From Priapulus caudatus (lineage: Eukaryota; Priapulida; Priapulimorpha; Priapulimorphida; Priapulidae), in NCBI RefSeq assembly GCF_000485595.1, contig NW_014578088.1, positions 32,859 through 65,278 of the forward strand: a stretch of DNA of 32,420 nt. Reading direction: 5' to 3'. This document shows, piece after piece, positions 1-28,500 of this stretch. The notes beneath the pieces were generated by a model. That model was not told the DNA's origin. It did not search any database and saw only the letters and a list, made by a program, of their open reading frames with translations. Numbering within the stretch: position 1 is the first letter of the stretch; each line of letters opens with the position of its first letter. The position numbers were made by a program, and so were the translations under genes.

Positions 1-72
1 CATCCGATGTTTTTTAGGCACACGAGATTTTTCCCAAGCTTACTAACAATAAAAACTCAACTCGCCATGCTG

Positions 73-3000
73 CAACATTTTGCATTGGCTAGATAACGCC
101 TTCATCCATGCTCGACCTTGAAAACTTGCTGCCTGGCCATTCAAGCCATGAAGAAGTTGCAGAAGTTTGCATACCTCAAAGGCAATCGAGGGTTTGAACC
201 TTGTGTAACGGCAGATTGAATTACCTAATGATGTTGGCATCGTGTCTCTAGTTGAGACATTCGTCAGGCAGTACGGAAAACGCTTGTAAGTTAACCCATC
301 CAGGTGATTGCTGGGTATCCCCTGGCTGTGTTGCTGGTCGTGTGAGTGGTTCAGAGTGTCTTGTCGTTACCGTACTAAATGCAGCCCGCTAAAATTAGAA
401 GGTAATATTTCCCTTCACCGCCCCTGAATATAAAATGCGCATGTTCACAACGCTGCTGGTTGTATAGATGACCACACTTTCGTACGAAATGAAAAGAGAA
501 AGAACTAAAAGAAGGCATCAGCAACGTGAAAATTAGAGGAGATACCACAGACAAAGATTAAACAAATTATAAGTTGTGTAGCCGGAGAATATTGCGAGAT
601 CTAAATTTCAATCGAGAGGATAATTGAGAGAGAAGGAGGAAATAGAGTCGAGTAGCACAGTATCTAACAGACTAGTAAATAATCAGCCGAAAGGAGATAA
701 CGCAGACAGCGTATAGCGGAGCAATCCAGGCAAAGTACAGAAGATAAGAGAAAGGAGAAGTAAAAGGAGAGAAGTATAGGATATAATTAAGAGTAATACA
801 CGAGAGAGCGCTAAAATAAAGCAGAGTATAATACAAGATACGTAGGACAAGGCAGGAAATATAGAGAAGATTAAACAGATAGAAATACGAAAAGCTGAGG
901 AGTAAGAGAGACAGAAGGTTTAGACAACGAGACTGAAAACAAATTCAAGCTGTCACTGAGAAAGGGAAATCTGAGCCATCAACAATAGGTAGGAAAACAG
1001 CGGTGATCTTAATCGTAAGATGTTGTTCTGTCAGTTGCCACGCGACTATTCAACTTTTGTGATGAAACGATTAGATCTTCATTGTGTATCGTGTAACAAT
1101 CCATCATTGGTTTTAATATAGTTGATATCTGAACGGCGAAATCGCATATTTTGACAAAACTCAATGACACAATTTTATACAAAATAGAAAACGTGGAAAT
1201 CTAATCACTGCATGTAGCATGGTGTAGTAACTATGAAGTCACACGTATCGGCTATAGTCAGTGTACAGTATTACCAGTTATTTACTTGGTTAATTTGCCG
1301 CATGTTCGTTGTGCTTATCAAATCAATTAACAGAACTTCGACGCAGAACACAGTGACTTCGACTGAATAAGCACAGCTGTCGTGGAACAAGTTTGTGATG
1401 TTCAAGCAGCTAACTCTTAGTGATTATTAACAGCCAGCAAGGTCAAGTGTTACTAGTTAGAGCTGCGATTCAGAAATCTTCTAAGATGTCAGACGCTGCG
1501 CAGGTAGACCATTGGTCGAGGAAGTGAGTCTCCTATTCAACACAATAATGTCACTTATAATGGTCAGCAGCACTGATAAAGGTAAACTAATTGCGAGAGT
1601 TCCAGTTGTTCCCCACCACTTTCATGACACTTATCCGTCTATTGCTTGAAGTAAACACTAGAGTAACAGATAAAAAGCCTTAAAACTCTCTTCCGTATTC
1701 ACCAAATAAGTGCAATTTCGAACTAACTGGTTTTTAAACAAGTTTTTGTAAACGATCGCTTCTTCATTGTTACTTGACTAGACGGAAGTATGGATTAGCT
1801 TTGTGCGCGCACTGAATTGTCCTGTCCTAGACATAGTATAAAATGCATCTCTCAAACATGCACTTAGTTTTTAAATTACTGCACCGACACATATACAAGA
1901 TGACCAATTATGCGCAGTATTGCACAGCGATGAAATTTATTGCTGTTAGCAATGTGGTCAACATTTCATATTTTCTGTCTAAAAGCTGGGCATAAAATTT
2001 AGTGTTTGTAAGTTGTGTAATCAGTGATATTTCCAACTGCACTGATAAAGAGCTATATTCAGCTATATTTACCTTTCTGAGCCAAAAAACTCGGCATAGT
2101 CCATTTTAACGACCGTGACATCAATAAATTATCCAACAATAGACTCGCTTCAGTAACGGACTTCGCGTGTTCTCACGTTGTATAGCGCTGCTAAGGCTGT
2201 AGATGCTTGTGATCCTCATCATTTAACGATATTTGAGTATTGCTATAGATTTGAGTGCTTACAGTGGATGGAAATAGAGAGTAAGAGACCATAAGTGTAG
2301 TGAAAGTGGGTTTGCACCTTTGTGATCTTGAGCAATAAAGATTTGTCAAAACATAGAATTACCAATACCCTTATGCCACTGTGCCACACTACTACTGTGT
2401 ACACTTCTTGTATATAACGTCTGCGAGTCAAGTACCAAAGACAACCATAGTAGGCATTCTCACATGTTTCTATTGTTTAGCAGGATATTTTCCTCACACT
2501 CGGGTAAAATATGAAGTTTGATCCGGAAATGATCAATGTGACTGCCTCCGGCATGATGACCTCACCTTTAAGTCAATCCAAAGAAAGATATCAATGGTCC
2601 GTAATATAGCAGGCAGACAGGCATTTGCTTTTATGGCATAATGCTTATACTCCTGCTTGTAATATTTCACTGCGGCATTGTTGTCTGGTGGCTATAAGCT
2701 GAAATTTGCATTCTGAAGTTGTTCCTGACACAGGCAGTGCCATGCCTCTTTGGTCCAACGAGTGCATAAGGATCTATGCCATATGATTGATCCGCCTATT
2801 CTTCTTATCATTTTTTGGCAGGTTGATCTTGTGAAATGGAGCGAATGAGGCTTGTAACTATTTCTGTGCTTACCATGCTGGCCATAGCAAACGTTCTTTA
2901 TCCAAAAGGAACCTCAACTACCAAAGCATCAACTCCGGCGGCTGTTATCTACACCCGCAGCCGAAAATCTAGCTTGAGCGGCGTGGTCGATGGACAAAGG

Positions 3001-5600
3001 TGTGTGCATTGAGCCATAATGGAGCAAGGGGAAAGGGCAATAGAGGTTGGTCGGCGAAAAATCATACTTTAGAAATGGGCTTGTATATTCAAAATTGTTA
3101 GCCAATGCTTCACTGGGATAAACCAAGATATGCACAGAATTTATATGTGTGCTTGATAAACGTAAAAGATCATGCTCAGAATTAGGTATTTTACTATGGG
3201 CATAGCCCATTTTAAGAATACTGATGTTTTCCAACATAGGTGCTTTAAAATTTTGTGCCTGATCTGATGTCGGCACTTCCTTGTAGGAGTTAGTGCCAAG
3301 ATTCTTTGATTTTTTGGTGGCACCAAAATGTATTCGATTTACACGCGGTAATGTGGCACCAATAATGATATGTGAAGTTCTATTCCTAGTAGTTCTTTGT
3401 TTAATGTCCAGTAAGATATTGTCTCCTATTATCCTGAAGAGGGTTGCGGAAAGTCTTGCAGATTTTTGTGCAACCTTAAAAAAGTCGGAATATCGGTGCT
3501 AGTTTGCAAACCCAGCAATGAAAGCCACAGCAAAGATATTAGTTATGCGAAGTATAGTATCATTGGCTACTTCTCCTCTGATACCAACAATTATAAGAAA
3601 TAGTGATCTAAGTTCTTTCATAAAATAAAGAAAACATATTTAGAAATCTACATTTATTTTATTTTCGTAAGAGTGAAATGTATAATTATATGCAATTCCG
3701 AAAGATGTAGCTTGAAAAGGGCTCATAGTTGATGTGATTACTCTCCAGATGAGCTGATGGTCGACTATAGCAACAAGGCAACTCCAGGATTAATCTAGTG
3801 GCACTATTGAGGACGTGGACCCTTTGCTGCAACTACGCACATGCCGGCTGTCCCGGTACGACGGTATGCGAGCAGTATCGCCCCATGTAATTGTTTGTCT
3901 GTTATTAACGCTATCGTGTCACAGTAAATAATTGAATTGCGCTGGACGTCGGACACGGTGCAATTTACTTGTTGCAACAGTTCTGGAATACCTTGCAAAA
4001 TTCGAGGCTGACACCTGTCATCCTGTCAGAAGACGAGTGGAGTCGAGATGAAAAGAAAAGTCGCTCAGATTGCTGTGATTTTCACCTGTCCATGACAACC
4101 ATAACCAATAGTGACAGATCGCTCGCTGCCTAATTAGTGGCAAGGTGCGATGGGATGTGTGCCGATATAGTATTATTAGATTACCTCATTTACACGCATT
4201 CATTATATGTCAGACTTAAATTTATAATATATATTATAGTTTAATTAAATCAATTCTATTATATTATTGTTATTACTTATTATTAGTGCTTTGACTGGAA
4301 TATGGTATACAAAGAGTAATTTTATGGTTTATTTAGTTATACTACTGTTAATAATTGAGGTTTGATGCTTCCATTTGATATGGAATTATATTTTGGTAAT
4401 AATATGCTTGATATTATACACACTCTGCGGTCGCTGTCAATTGAAAATTGAGTCTTTGTGCTATAGGAAGAATTCCATCAATCACCCAAACCTTTGACAG
4501 CCCACATATTCACAGTCAACAGGAATCTACCATGTGGGCGATGTCGGATGCTTCACAAGTGAAAGTGTGGCGCTAGAAGGAGATGGGTACGCTGACTATC
4601 CCACATATACTACTGGCTATTATGAAACTGTATTTTGAATCAGTTCAACATCGGGCGAAAGCAGCTTAAATATAGGGAATAATATGGTTGTAAGATCATG
4701 TATCTCATGAAATACTGTTAACACTCGGCTCAGTCGCATTTCCACTGAATTGGAAAAAGGTAAGATGTGCTATTGTCATGCAGTGATATTGAAGAATGAT
4801 TTATTATTTAAATTGTTATTGTTATACTACTGCTTGCTGCTTAAACCTGCTGACACCGGCTCTAAAGCCACTACTAATTTATTAAAGCAATCGTGTCACA
4901 GCATATTTTTTAATGTCACATCGAAGAATGATTCGATATGGTAAGTAAAGCTACCTATATTGCACAGAGGAGAGTAGGTGAGCACGCACCGTGGTGTCTA
5001 CCCATGACATGCCTCGCACAAGGAGGTGTGCAACATCTAAGATGAAGCAGCTGAACGCAGCGATCGATTTTGGGAGAGTTGGAAATGAGCCACATTCCTG
5101 TGCGTGCCCAAGGGTGCATTGAAGCAGTCATCAATGACTCGGTCTCGCCAGTGAGCATGTACCAACGTTAGTGGTAACGCAGATAACAGAGAAGTTGGCC
5201 ATTAGTACGCCATAACGTTATTGAAGATTGGTTTCGTTTTGGGCATAAATGCGAATCGTCAGTTTTAGAAGACACTCAATTGTGTGTGGCAGCCTCAACA
5301 TGAAAAATCCAAGCTAGTTTCTGTGTGGCTGTCACGTTACATATAATTGTATTTATGTTTAATGTTGCCTTCGTGCTGAAGCGATTTGTTGGCATCATCT
5401 CTATATAAAATGAAACTGAAGGATCGAAAGCGATATCCGTTTGCATGCAGTTGGAATTAACGTAAGACTGAGTGTTTCTCCGAAGCACTGCTGTCTCACA
5501 ACTGCTGAAACTCGCAGCTCAATCTGTGTCATACTTCAATGAGAAGCAGAGCGTCGTGTGGGCAGCCATCTGCATTGCAGCCAGTACTGCGAGCGATGAA
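73..5600 (+). pseudogene. VPS13A: Inverted, frame-broken copy of VPS13A exons
   Basis: Plus-strand counterparts of the right-arm exons lie at about 93-200, 915-1013, 1332-1524, 2510-2605, 2834-2992, 3420-3560, 3750-3871, 3968-4146, 4466-4556, 5015-5152 and 5500-5600. Splice-site dinucleotides and words of 10-20 bases survive, but nearly every exon has insertions, deletions or stops. Divergence seems similar in exons and introns. It is either a decayed duplicate or an uncorrected second pass of one long read. Confidence 0.8.
480..910 (+). repeat. AG-rich low-complexity replacement in left arm
   Basis: Purine-rich sequence with words such as gagagaaggagga and gataagagaaaggag. The mirrored place in the right arm (about 11340-11570) is ordinary sequence with the 5' half of a VPS13A exon and its intron. 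The block is also about twice as long as what it replaces. Confidence 0.7.
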
Positions 5601-5849
5601 GAGCCGTTTACCGACGCAATTACGAGTTGCTCGTAAAAGGTATCTAGAGTAAGCTGACTCGCATGTGTGTACACATCACAAACTGTGCGCAGAAGACATT
5701 TAGATTTAACGATTGCCAAGATTTACTCCCCGCTCCCCATTACAGAGACTAAACTAAAAAACGCGAGTCACGCAATTTCTTTCAACGGCGATAAACCTTT
5801 CGCTAACGCCATTCGGTCAACATTGGTTCTGACTCCTGCCTTACTCTCC

Positions 5850-6200
5850 TTTCATTATGCTCCCGTATTATCCGTTCTTTATTATATTATTCATTGTTAT
5901 CTTCCTTCATATTGCATCTTCCTTCTTACTTATTATCTTCCTTATTATCAATTATTATCTTCCTGATTACTTTTTTATTATCGTCCTTATGTTCCACCCT
6001 TACTTATCTTCTTATCTTCCTCTCTTTATCTTCTTCTCCTTATTTGACCACTTCTTCTTATCTTAGTCTCCTTTATTTCCCGATCTTCTTATCTTCTGTA
6101 TTCTCTTATTTCCTCCTTATGCCTTATCTTCTATCTCCTTTATTATCCTTCACTTCCTTCTCATATCTTCTTATCTCCATTATTTTCCTTCTTAAGCCTT
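5850..6200 (+). repeat. Polypyrimidine tract beside palindrome centre
   Basis: Irregular CTTCCTTATTATC / CTTCTTATC repeats on the plus strand, mirrored by the purine-rich tract 6240-6745. The open frames here come from low complexity and are not genes. Confidence 0.85.
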
Positions 6201-6239
6201 ATCGAGAATTTTATTCTAGAGATTTATGATATTAACTTA

Positions 6240-6745
6240 CTTGTAATAAAAGGAAGGAGAAATATAGGAGATAAAAGTATAAGGAAGGAGGAAATAAGGA
6301 GATAAGAAGATAAGAAGGAAGGAGGAAATAAGGAGATAAGAAGATAAGAAGGAAGGAGGAAATAAGGAGATAAGAAGATAAGAAGGAAGGAGGAAATAAG
6401 GAGATAAGGAAGAAGGAATAAGGAGATAAAAAATAAGACAGGAAGGAGAAATAAGGAATAAGAAGATAAGAAGAAGGAATAAGGAAATAAGAAGATAAAA
6501 GGAGGAGGGGAATAAGGAGATATAGAGATAACGGAAGTAAATGAAATAAGGAGAATAAGAAATAAGAAGGACAGGAGGAATAAGAATAAGAAGAATAAGA
6601 AGGGAGGATAATAGGACGGATGAATATAAAAAAGATATCAGGAAGATAATATGAGGATAATAAAGGAGATAATAAGTAAGAAGGAGATAATATGAAGGAA
6701 CGATAACAATAATATATATAAAGAAGATAATGGCAGATAATAAGG
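6240..6745 (+). repeat. Polypurine tract beside palindrome centre
   Basis: Irregular repeats of GGAGGAAATAAGGAGATAAGAAGATAAG-type units. Nearly identical unit copies occur at about 6280-6400 and then decay. Together with 5850-6200 it could fold into a long purine-pyrimidine hairpin. Confidence 0.85.
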
Positions 6746-6984
6746 AATAGGCAGGAGATCAGAACAATGTTGCGAATGCCGTTACAAAGTTTCCCGCGGT
6801 TTGAAAGAAATTGCGTCGCCGCGTTTTTATTAAAAGTCTGGTAATGGGAGGCGGGGAGTAACTTCTTGGCAATCGTTAAAGTGTAATATGATCATCTGCG
6901 AACAGTTTGTGATGTGTACACAATTGCAGTCAGCCTTACGTAGTACTTTACGACGCCAATACTCGTAGGTCGGTTAACGCTCAT

Positions 6985-7110
6985 CGACGCTTCTCATGTA
7001 TACGGCTCGATCAGTAAGGCTCCGACACGCCTTGCTTCTCAAATGCGTAGCACAATGTAGCTGGAGTTCAGCAGTCTGATGCAGCTTCCGGGAGAAAAAC
7101 ATCAGTCTTA
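6985..7110 (-). pseudogene. VPS13A: Degraded VPS13A exon (expected YFNE...WEPL motif)
   Basis: On the minus strand there are traces of the VPS13 segment that reads 'YYNEMFGVWEPLLEP' in human VPS13A: an EKQG-like piece followed by EP, but in shifted frames with stops. The mirrored left-arm sequence at 5532-5555 reads YFNEKQSV cleanly and then loses the frame. Each arm keeps part of the motif and neither keeps all of it. Confidence 0.45.
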
Positions 7111-7416
7111 CGTTAATTCCAACCAGCAAAACATCGATCGCTTTCGAATCCTTTCATTTCATTTCTAATAGAGATGATGCCAACAAATGCAGGCACGAAG
7201 CAATTTGAAACATAAAAACATTATATCGTAAGTGACAGCCACACAGAAACTACTTGATATTTTCATGTTCAGGCGCCAACCACAATTGGATGCTTGTAAA
7301 ACTGACATTCGCACTTCTATGCCCTAACAACGAAACCAATCTTCTAAATAAGCGTTATGCGTACTAATGGAACTCTCTTTATCTGCGTACCAAGCTACGT
7401 TGGGTATCATGCTCAC

Positions 7417-7570
7417 CTGGCGAGACCAGTCCATTGAGTGACAGCTGCCAATCCGCAGCGCCTTGGGCAAGCACAGGAAATGTGGCCATTCCAAGCTCTC
7501 CAACTCTGATAGTGCGTTCAGCTGCTTCATCTTTAATGTTTGCCACACCTCCTTGTGCGTAAGGCCATGT
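7417..7570 (-). CDS. VPS13A: Possible VPS13A exon (GELGMATFPVLA)
   Basis: Between acceptor tctacag and donor gtgagc one frame gives ERTIRVGELGMATFPVLAQG and LNGLVS. This resembles VPS13A 'FIVLEAGIGHRTVPMLLAKS', the next expected segment. A second frame is open too, so the assignment is tentative. Arm-to-arm differences are dense here and either frame may contain errors. The inverted copy is at about 5015-5152. Confidence 0.4.
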
Positions 7571-7978
7571 CTGTAGACACCGCGGTCGCGTGCTCACCTT
7601 ACTCTCCTCTGTGCAATATAGTAGCGTTTACTCTACATATCGAATCCATTCTCATGTGCACATTAAAAATGATGCTACACGATGCTATATGTCAGTAGTA
7701 GTGGCAGGCAGCGCAGCAGGAGCATGAGGCAGTCAGTAATAACAAATAAGCAATAATTAGATAATCATCCTTCAAATCACCTGCATGACATAGAATCTTC
7801 CTTTTTCCAATCAGTGGAATGCGACTGGATTACAGATTTCTCATGAATAACAATCTTAAGCATAATCCTATTAACTGCTTTCCCTGAGGTTGAACTGTAT
7901 CACAAATTTCATAATAGCAGTACGATTATATTGTGGGAAGTCAGCCATAACGGCCATTCTCCTTAGCCACCCTTTCAC

Positions 7979-8068
7979 GTGAAGCATCCGACCACAGCCC
8001 ACATGGTAAGATTCTTGTTGCTGGTGAATCTGTGGCTGTCAAAGGTTTGGGTGATGATGGAAATTCTC
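7979..8068 (-). CDS. VPS13A: Probable VPS13A exon with a one-base lesion
   Basis: After the acceptor gctatag one frame reads FPSSPKPLTATDSPATRILP then CGLWSDAS, ending near a weak donor gtgaaa. VPS13A has a variable linker with an LW pair here. As written, the phase-0 frame hits a stop, but the inverted copy at about 4466 has an extra A at the same place that would restore phase 0. Here the right arm itself therefore seems to carry an error or lesion. The 3' end is uncertain. Confidence 0.45.
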
Positions 8069-8351
8069 CTATAGCACAAAGTACGCTCATTTCAATTGAC
8101 GCGCACGACCCAGAGTGTGCTATAATACATATAATACCAAAAATAATTCATATCAAATGAAGATCAAACTAATCTAATTACCAGTAGTATATATAAATAA
8201 CATAAAATTCTCTTTGTATACCATATTCCAGTCAAAGACTAATCGAAATAATAAATAATATAATAATGATAATAATATAATATAAAAAATAATAATAATG
8301 CGTGTAAATGGTAATCTACATAATACGTATCGCACACCATCCCCATCGCAC

Positions 8352-25470
<17,119 letters not shown>

Positions 25471-25666
25471 CTGATCAAACAAATAACATCACATTACAGA
25501 TTATGATAGAACGAGAAGCGCAGACAAAGCACTACGAGAGAATATAGAATCGGTTGATTGATATAAACAATCTGGTGTGAACATTGTGATCTCACAGATT
25601 AAAAACATTTTACTACGCAAATGATCTGTGTTAATTACATTGTAATTAAAATGCAATTGATATTAA
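25471..25666. other. VPS13A upstream intron edge, nothing seen
   Basis: AT-rich sequence up to the Harbinger-like element. No exon with the required phase is recognised. Confidence 0.55.
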
Positions 25667-25699
25667 AGGTGCCGTCACACCATAGCGATCACCAGTTGC

Positions 25700-26170
25700 G
25701 TATGGTTGCGAATAAAAAATAGTGGGTATAAGTTCCGAACGCAACTCACACGCAACTAATAGGTTTTATAGGTTTGAAGTACGCAACAAGCACGCAGGTG
25801 ATCGCAGACACACGCAGAGTAAGTTCAGAAATTTTGAACTGTTCAATAATTCTCTGCGAATGTCTGCGATCAATTTATACGCAACAGGGACGCAACAGGT
25901 ACGCTATGCACGGAACACGATCGCAACACGATCGCAACAGGTACGCAACTCATAAGTTATGAACGCAGGTGATCGCAGGTCCAAATTTGAAGTATCTGGC
26001 CAGGTTTTGGTAGCGTACATGTTGCGAATGTGTTGCGTAACTGTTGCGATCATGTTGCGATCGTGTTGCGTGCCTGTTGCGATCATGTTGCGTGTGTAGC
26101 GTACCCCCAACCTATTATGCGTATTCCCAGCGTATCCTCAACCTATTAGTTGCGTGTTAGTTGCGTACTA
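25700..26170 (+). repeat. Subterminal CGCAAC / GCGATC repeat cluster
   Basis: Many copies of ACGCAACA, ACGATCGCAAC and their complements, in forward orientation before about 25960 and reversed after about 26020. A second cluster lies at 26770-27010. Confidence 0.85.
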
Positions 26171-26344
26171 CATGCGTGTTGAGAAATACGTATACGTATA
26201 AATAATTGGACTTTTCTAGATCGGTGTCAGTTGTTGGTGGACCTCCGAGGTGACAACATGGAGCTACCTCTTGCTGTTATTGGATATTAGTTTAATCTGG
26301 TCAATTTAGCACTCCAACACATACAGAATAGAATAAACAGAAGG

Positions 26345-26660
26345 GGGAGAAGAAGAAGAAGAAGAGTGTGGGTTAGACCATAGATTAGCAGGCGCCTTGA
26401 CTTTGGTCTCTACGACCAGCTTCTGGTGGAGCTCCCGAACGAAGACCAAGGTGCATTCAAGAACTTCATGAGGATGCCCCCCGAGATGTACGATGAGCTG
26501 CTACGGAGAGTTGGTCCTCGCATCACCAAGCAAACCACCAAGTACAGGTTGCCCCTGGACCCTGGCCTGAAGCTGGCAGTCACTTTGCGGCACCTGGCCT
26601 CGGGTACCAAGTACTCCGACATGCAGTTTTACCGTTATTACAGGTTTTTATTATTAACAG
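26345..26660 (+). pseudogene. Harbinger transposase (HARBI1-like) N-terminal fragment
   Basis: Reads GRRRRRRVWVRP, a TAG stop, then ISRRLDFGLYDQLLVELPNE, FKNFMRMPPEMYDELLRRVG and PRITKQTTKYRLPLDPGLKL up to MQFYRYY. This is the usual start of invertebrate Harbinger transposases: a basic run, RVWVRP-W, the ELL.RVGP.ITKQ helix and the LEPGLKLA.TLRYLA.G block. The TAG stands where tryptophan is expected. Coding stops before any DDE catalytic residue, and then come slipped ATAGGTTTTTAT repeats. It is therefore not an active enzyme. Confidence 0.88.
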
Positions 26661-26750
26661 GTTTTTATATTACAGGGAACTTTTTATAGGTTTTTATATG
26701 TTTTATAGGTTTTATAGAACTTTATAGGTTTTTATAGGTTTATTACAGTT
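26640..26750 (+). repeat. ATAGGTTTTTAT slippage repeat inside the Harbinger element
   Basis: At least six imperfect copies of (T)ATAGGTTTTTAT / ACAGGTTTTTAT. It directly follows the point where the transposase reading frame breaks off. Confidence 0.8.
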
Positions 26751-27204
26751 TTACCACGTGCCCGCGATATTCGCAATAGCCCGCAACTAGCACGCGGTCC
26801 AACGCCCACTTGTAAGTTTTGAACGCACTCACACGCAACTAAGCACGCAGGTCCAACGCAACCTTGTAAGTTTTGAACGGCAAAAAAAAACCCCCTTTCC
26901 CCCCCCCACACACCGCACTCGCACGGCAACTCGTAAACGCAGTGATCGCAAGATATTTGGGATCATAAGTTCAGTTCGCAAACTCACACGCACCCATCCC
27001 AACCACAGCAAACCCACACGCAACTCACGCAAACCCATTAGGTTGAATACGGCTAGAAATTGCAAATGTGGTATTTGTTTTGGGTTCGTTTGGTGCGTAT
27101 AAAAATATTTTTACACCCAACTTCATAGGTTTCAGCATACGCTCTGGTTTGACGGGCCCTAAGATTAGATGGAGCGACCTTAAGAAAATCTTAAGAGCTC
27201 CTTA

Positions 27205-27539
27205 AAGGTGGACACACTAGCGATTTTTCATAGCGATCGAGCCGGCGACGCGAGCCGGCGGCTCGATCGCATGAAAAATCGCCGTAGTGTGTCCAGTGAG
27301 TCGCATCGATTTTCCAGTCGCCGGTCCGCGACGTCGCCCGATTGGCGATTCCAAAACATGTTTGATAATTATTTGAGTCGCGCGAAACTTACAATTCGCG
27401 TATGTGCCCGGGTCTGCGATCGAGTCGGCCGATTGTACAATTCATCAGGCCAATCAGCGTGATGAACAATTCCACAGAGTCGCCGACTGGATGCCGCCGG
27501 CTCGATCGGCCATGAAAAGTCGCGTAGTGTGTCCACAGC
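27205..27539 (+). mobile_element. GC-rich MITE nested in copy A
   Basis: Terminal inverted repeats AAGGTGGACACACTA and (minus strand) GCTGTGGACACACTA continue for about 40 bp, through CGATCGAGCCGGCG. It is flanked by TTA at 27202-27204 and 27540-27542. The left end holds its own inner palindrome (CGATCGAGCCGGCGA / CCGGCGGCTCGATCG). Copy B at about 30455 shows the uninterrupted site. The TTA duplication suggests Harbinger-family mobilisation. Confidence 0.88.
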
Positions 27540-27894
27540 TTATGGATGGCGATTCATAAAATTAGACCATGCGAGCGCATTGTTATACATTGTTCTTTAC
27601 ATTTTGATTGTGTTTTAAGTGTGTATGACGTTGCACCGCGTTTGTGCAAACATTTCCCACCATTTTAATTATTTTGAGACGTGGAATGTGAAAAAATAAA
27701 ATCTGAAACAAATAGCCCATGCAAACGTATTATGCTCTGTAAGACGTCGCGACAAGTTTTGAGAGGATCCGTTGAGGGCGGTGCGGACACTCGCCGGTCA
27801 GCCGGGACACAACAAACGCACACACACACAGACCGAATTCGCCCAATTTATAGTAAGATTATATTATCGCCCGCTCCTAATATATATATTATCC

Positions 27895-28010
27895 TTTCGC
27901 TAGCATGCTTCAAGCACGCACGCGCGCACACATCACGCGCGAGTCTGCACGCGCATACGTATGCACGCGCATACGTATGCACGCACACGCACGCACGCGC
28001 AACCGGTTGT
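27895..28010 (+). repeat. CA/CG-rich purine-pyrimidine block with ATACGTAT palindromes
   Basis: Alternating ACGCACGCGCGCACAC sequence with two copies of CGCATACGTATGCACG. It recurs in copy B at 31840-31900. Confidence 0.8.
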
Positions 28011-28379
28011 ATTCCGAATTAGAATTGCCATGCGCATCTCCTGTTGAGCTGGGGTCGCGCAGAACGGCGGTTTTCATATATACGCGCGCGGCGCACGCCG
28101 TCACAATGCGTAGAGAATATCGTCTGTAGAGTGTGTGTTGGTGCTGATTTCATATGATTACTTAATAACAACTATATGTGGTTGTTGAGCATGTGTTATA
28201 CCTCTCGACTTCAACTATACAGTGGTTGGTGTAATGTGTGTTATAATTGCAAAAGACAACTGCTAGCTGCTGGTGCGAGTGTGTTATAACATTGACTTGA
28301 ACTATCGGTGGTTGGTTGAGCGTGTGTTTATAGACCTACTCACAAGTATAGGTGGTTGTTGCAACGTGTCTAATAGATA

Positions 28380-28500
28380 GAGAGAAGAGAGTGAGCGAGA
28401 GAGAGAGAGAGCAGCGAGCGTGAGAGAGATGAGAGAGAGAAAAAAGAGCGAGAGGAGGAGAGAGAGCTGATGAAAGAGGAGAGAGAGAGAGAGGGGGGAA
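28380..28500 (+). repeat. GA-rich low-complexity tract
   Basis: Degenerate GAGAGA with GAGCGAGC interruptions. The same tract ends copy B at 32260-32370. Confidence 0.9.

Larger units (their letters stand above)
1..6190 (+). repeat. Left arm of ~12 kb inverted repeat (palindrome)
   Basis: Reverse complement of 6250-11945 over its whole length. Anchors: 1-240 pairs with 11945-11745; 1332-1530 with 10952-10780; 2450-2800 with 9940-9600; 3735-3870 with 8750-8620; 3970-4150 with 8515-8345; 5690-5760 with 6890-6830. The arms differ by many substitutions and especially short indels, in introns and exons alike. The match runs to base 1, so the arm may continue beyond the window or start at a contig end. 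Confidence 0.93.
25667..27159 (+). mobile_element. PIF/Harbinger-type non-autonomous element
   Basis: Ends are AGGTGCCGTCACACCATAGCG and, on the minus strand, GGGCCCGTCAAACCAGAGCG, flanked by TAA at 25664-25666 and 27160-27162. A 3 bp TAA/TTA duplication is typical of PIF/Harbinger. The first 500 and last 380 bases are filled with short GTTGCGATC / ACGCAAC words on both strands. A transposase fragment lies in the middle. Confidence 0.85.
27163..28400 (+). repeat. Duplicated repeat unit, copy A
   Basis: Starts gattagatggagcgacctta. It shares with 30413-32420 the stretch around gttgcaccgcgtttgtgcaa, a gagaggatccgttgag block, a CA/CG-rich block, ctcctgttgagctggg, and the GGTTGAGCGTGTGTTATA-type series before a GA tract. 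It carries a MITE at 27205-27539 that copy B lacks. Confidence 0.85.

Noticed and set aside
1-6190. The left arm as a second, functional VPS13A gene
   Set aside because: Almost every exon copy has indels or stops, and no complete exon reads through in phase.
5667-6229. Leucine- and serine-rich 'membrane-like' frames of about 70-110 codons
   Set aside because: These are translations of the CTT/TCC/TTA pyrimidine tract at the palindrome centre.
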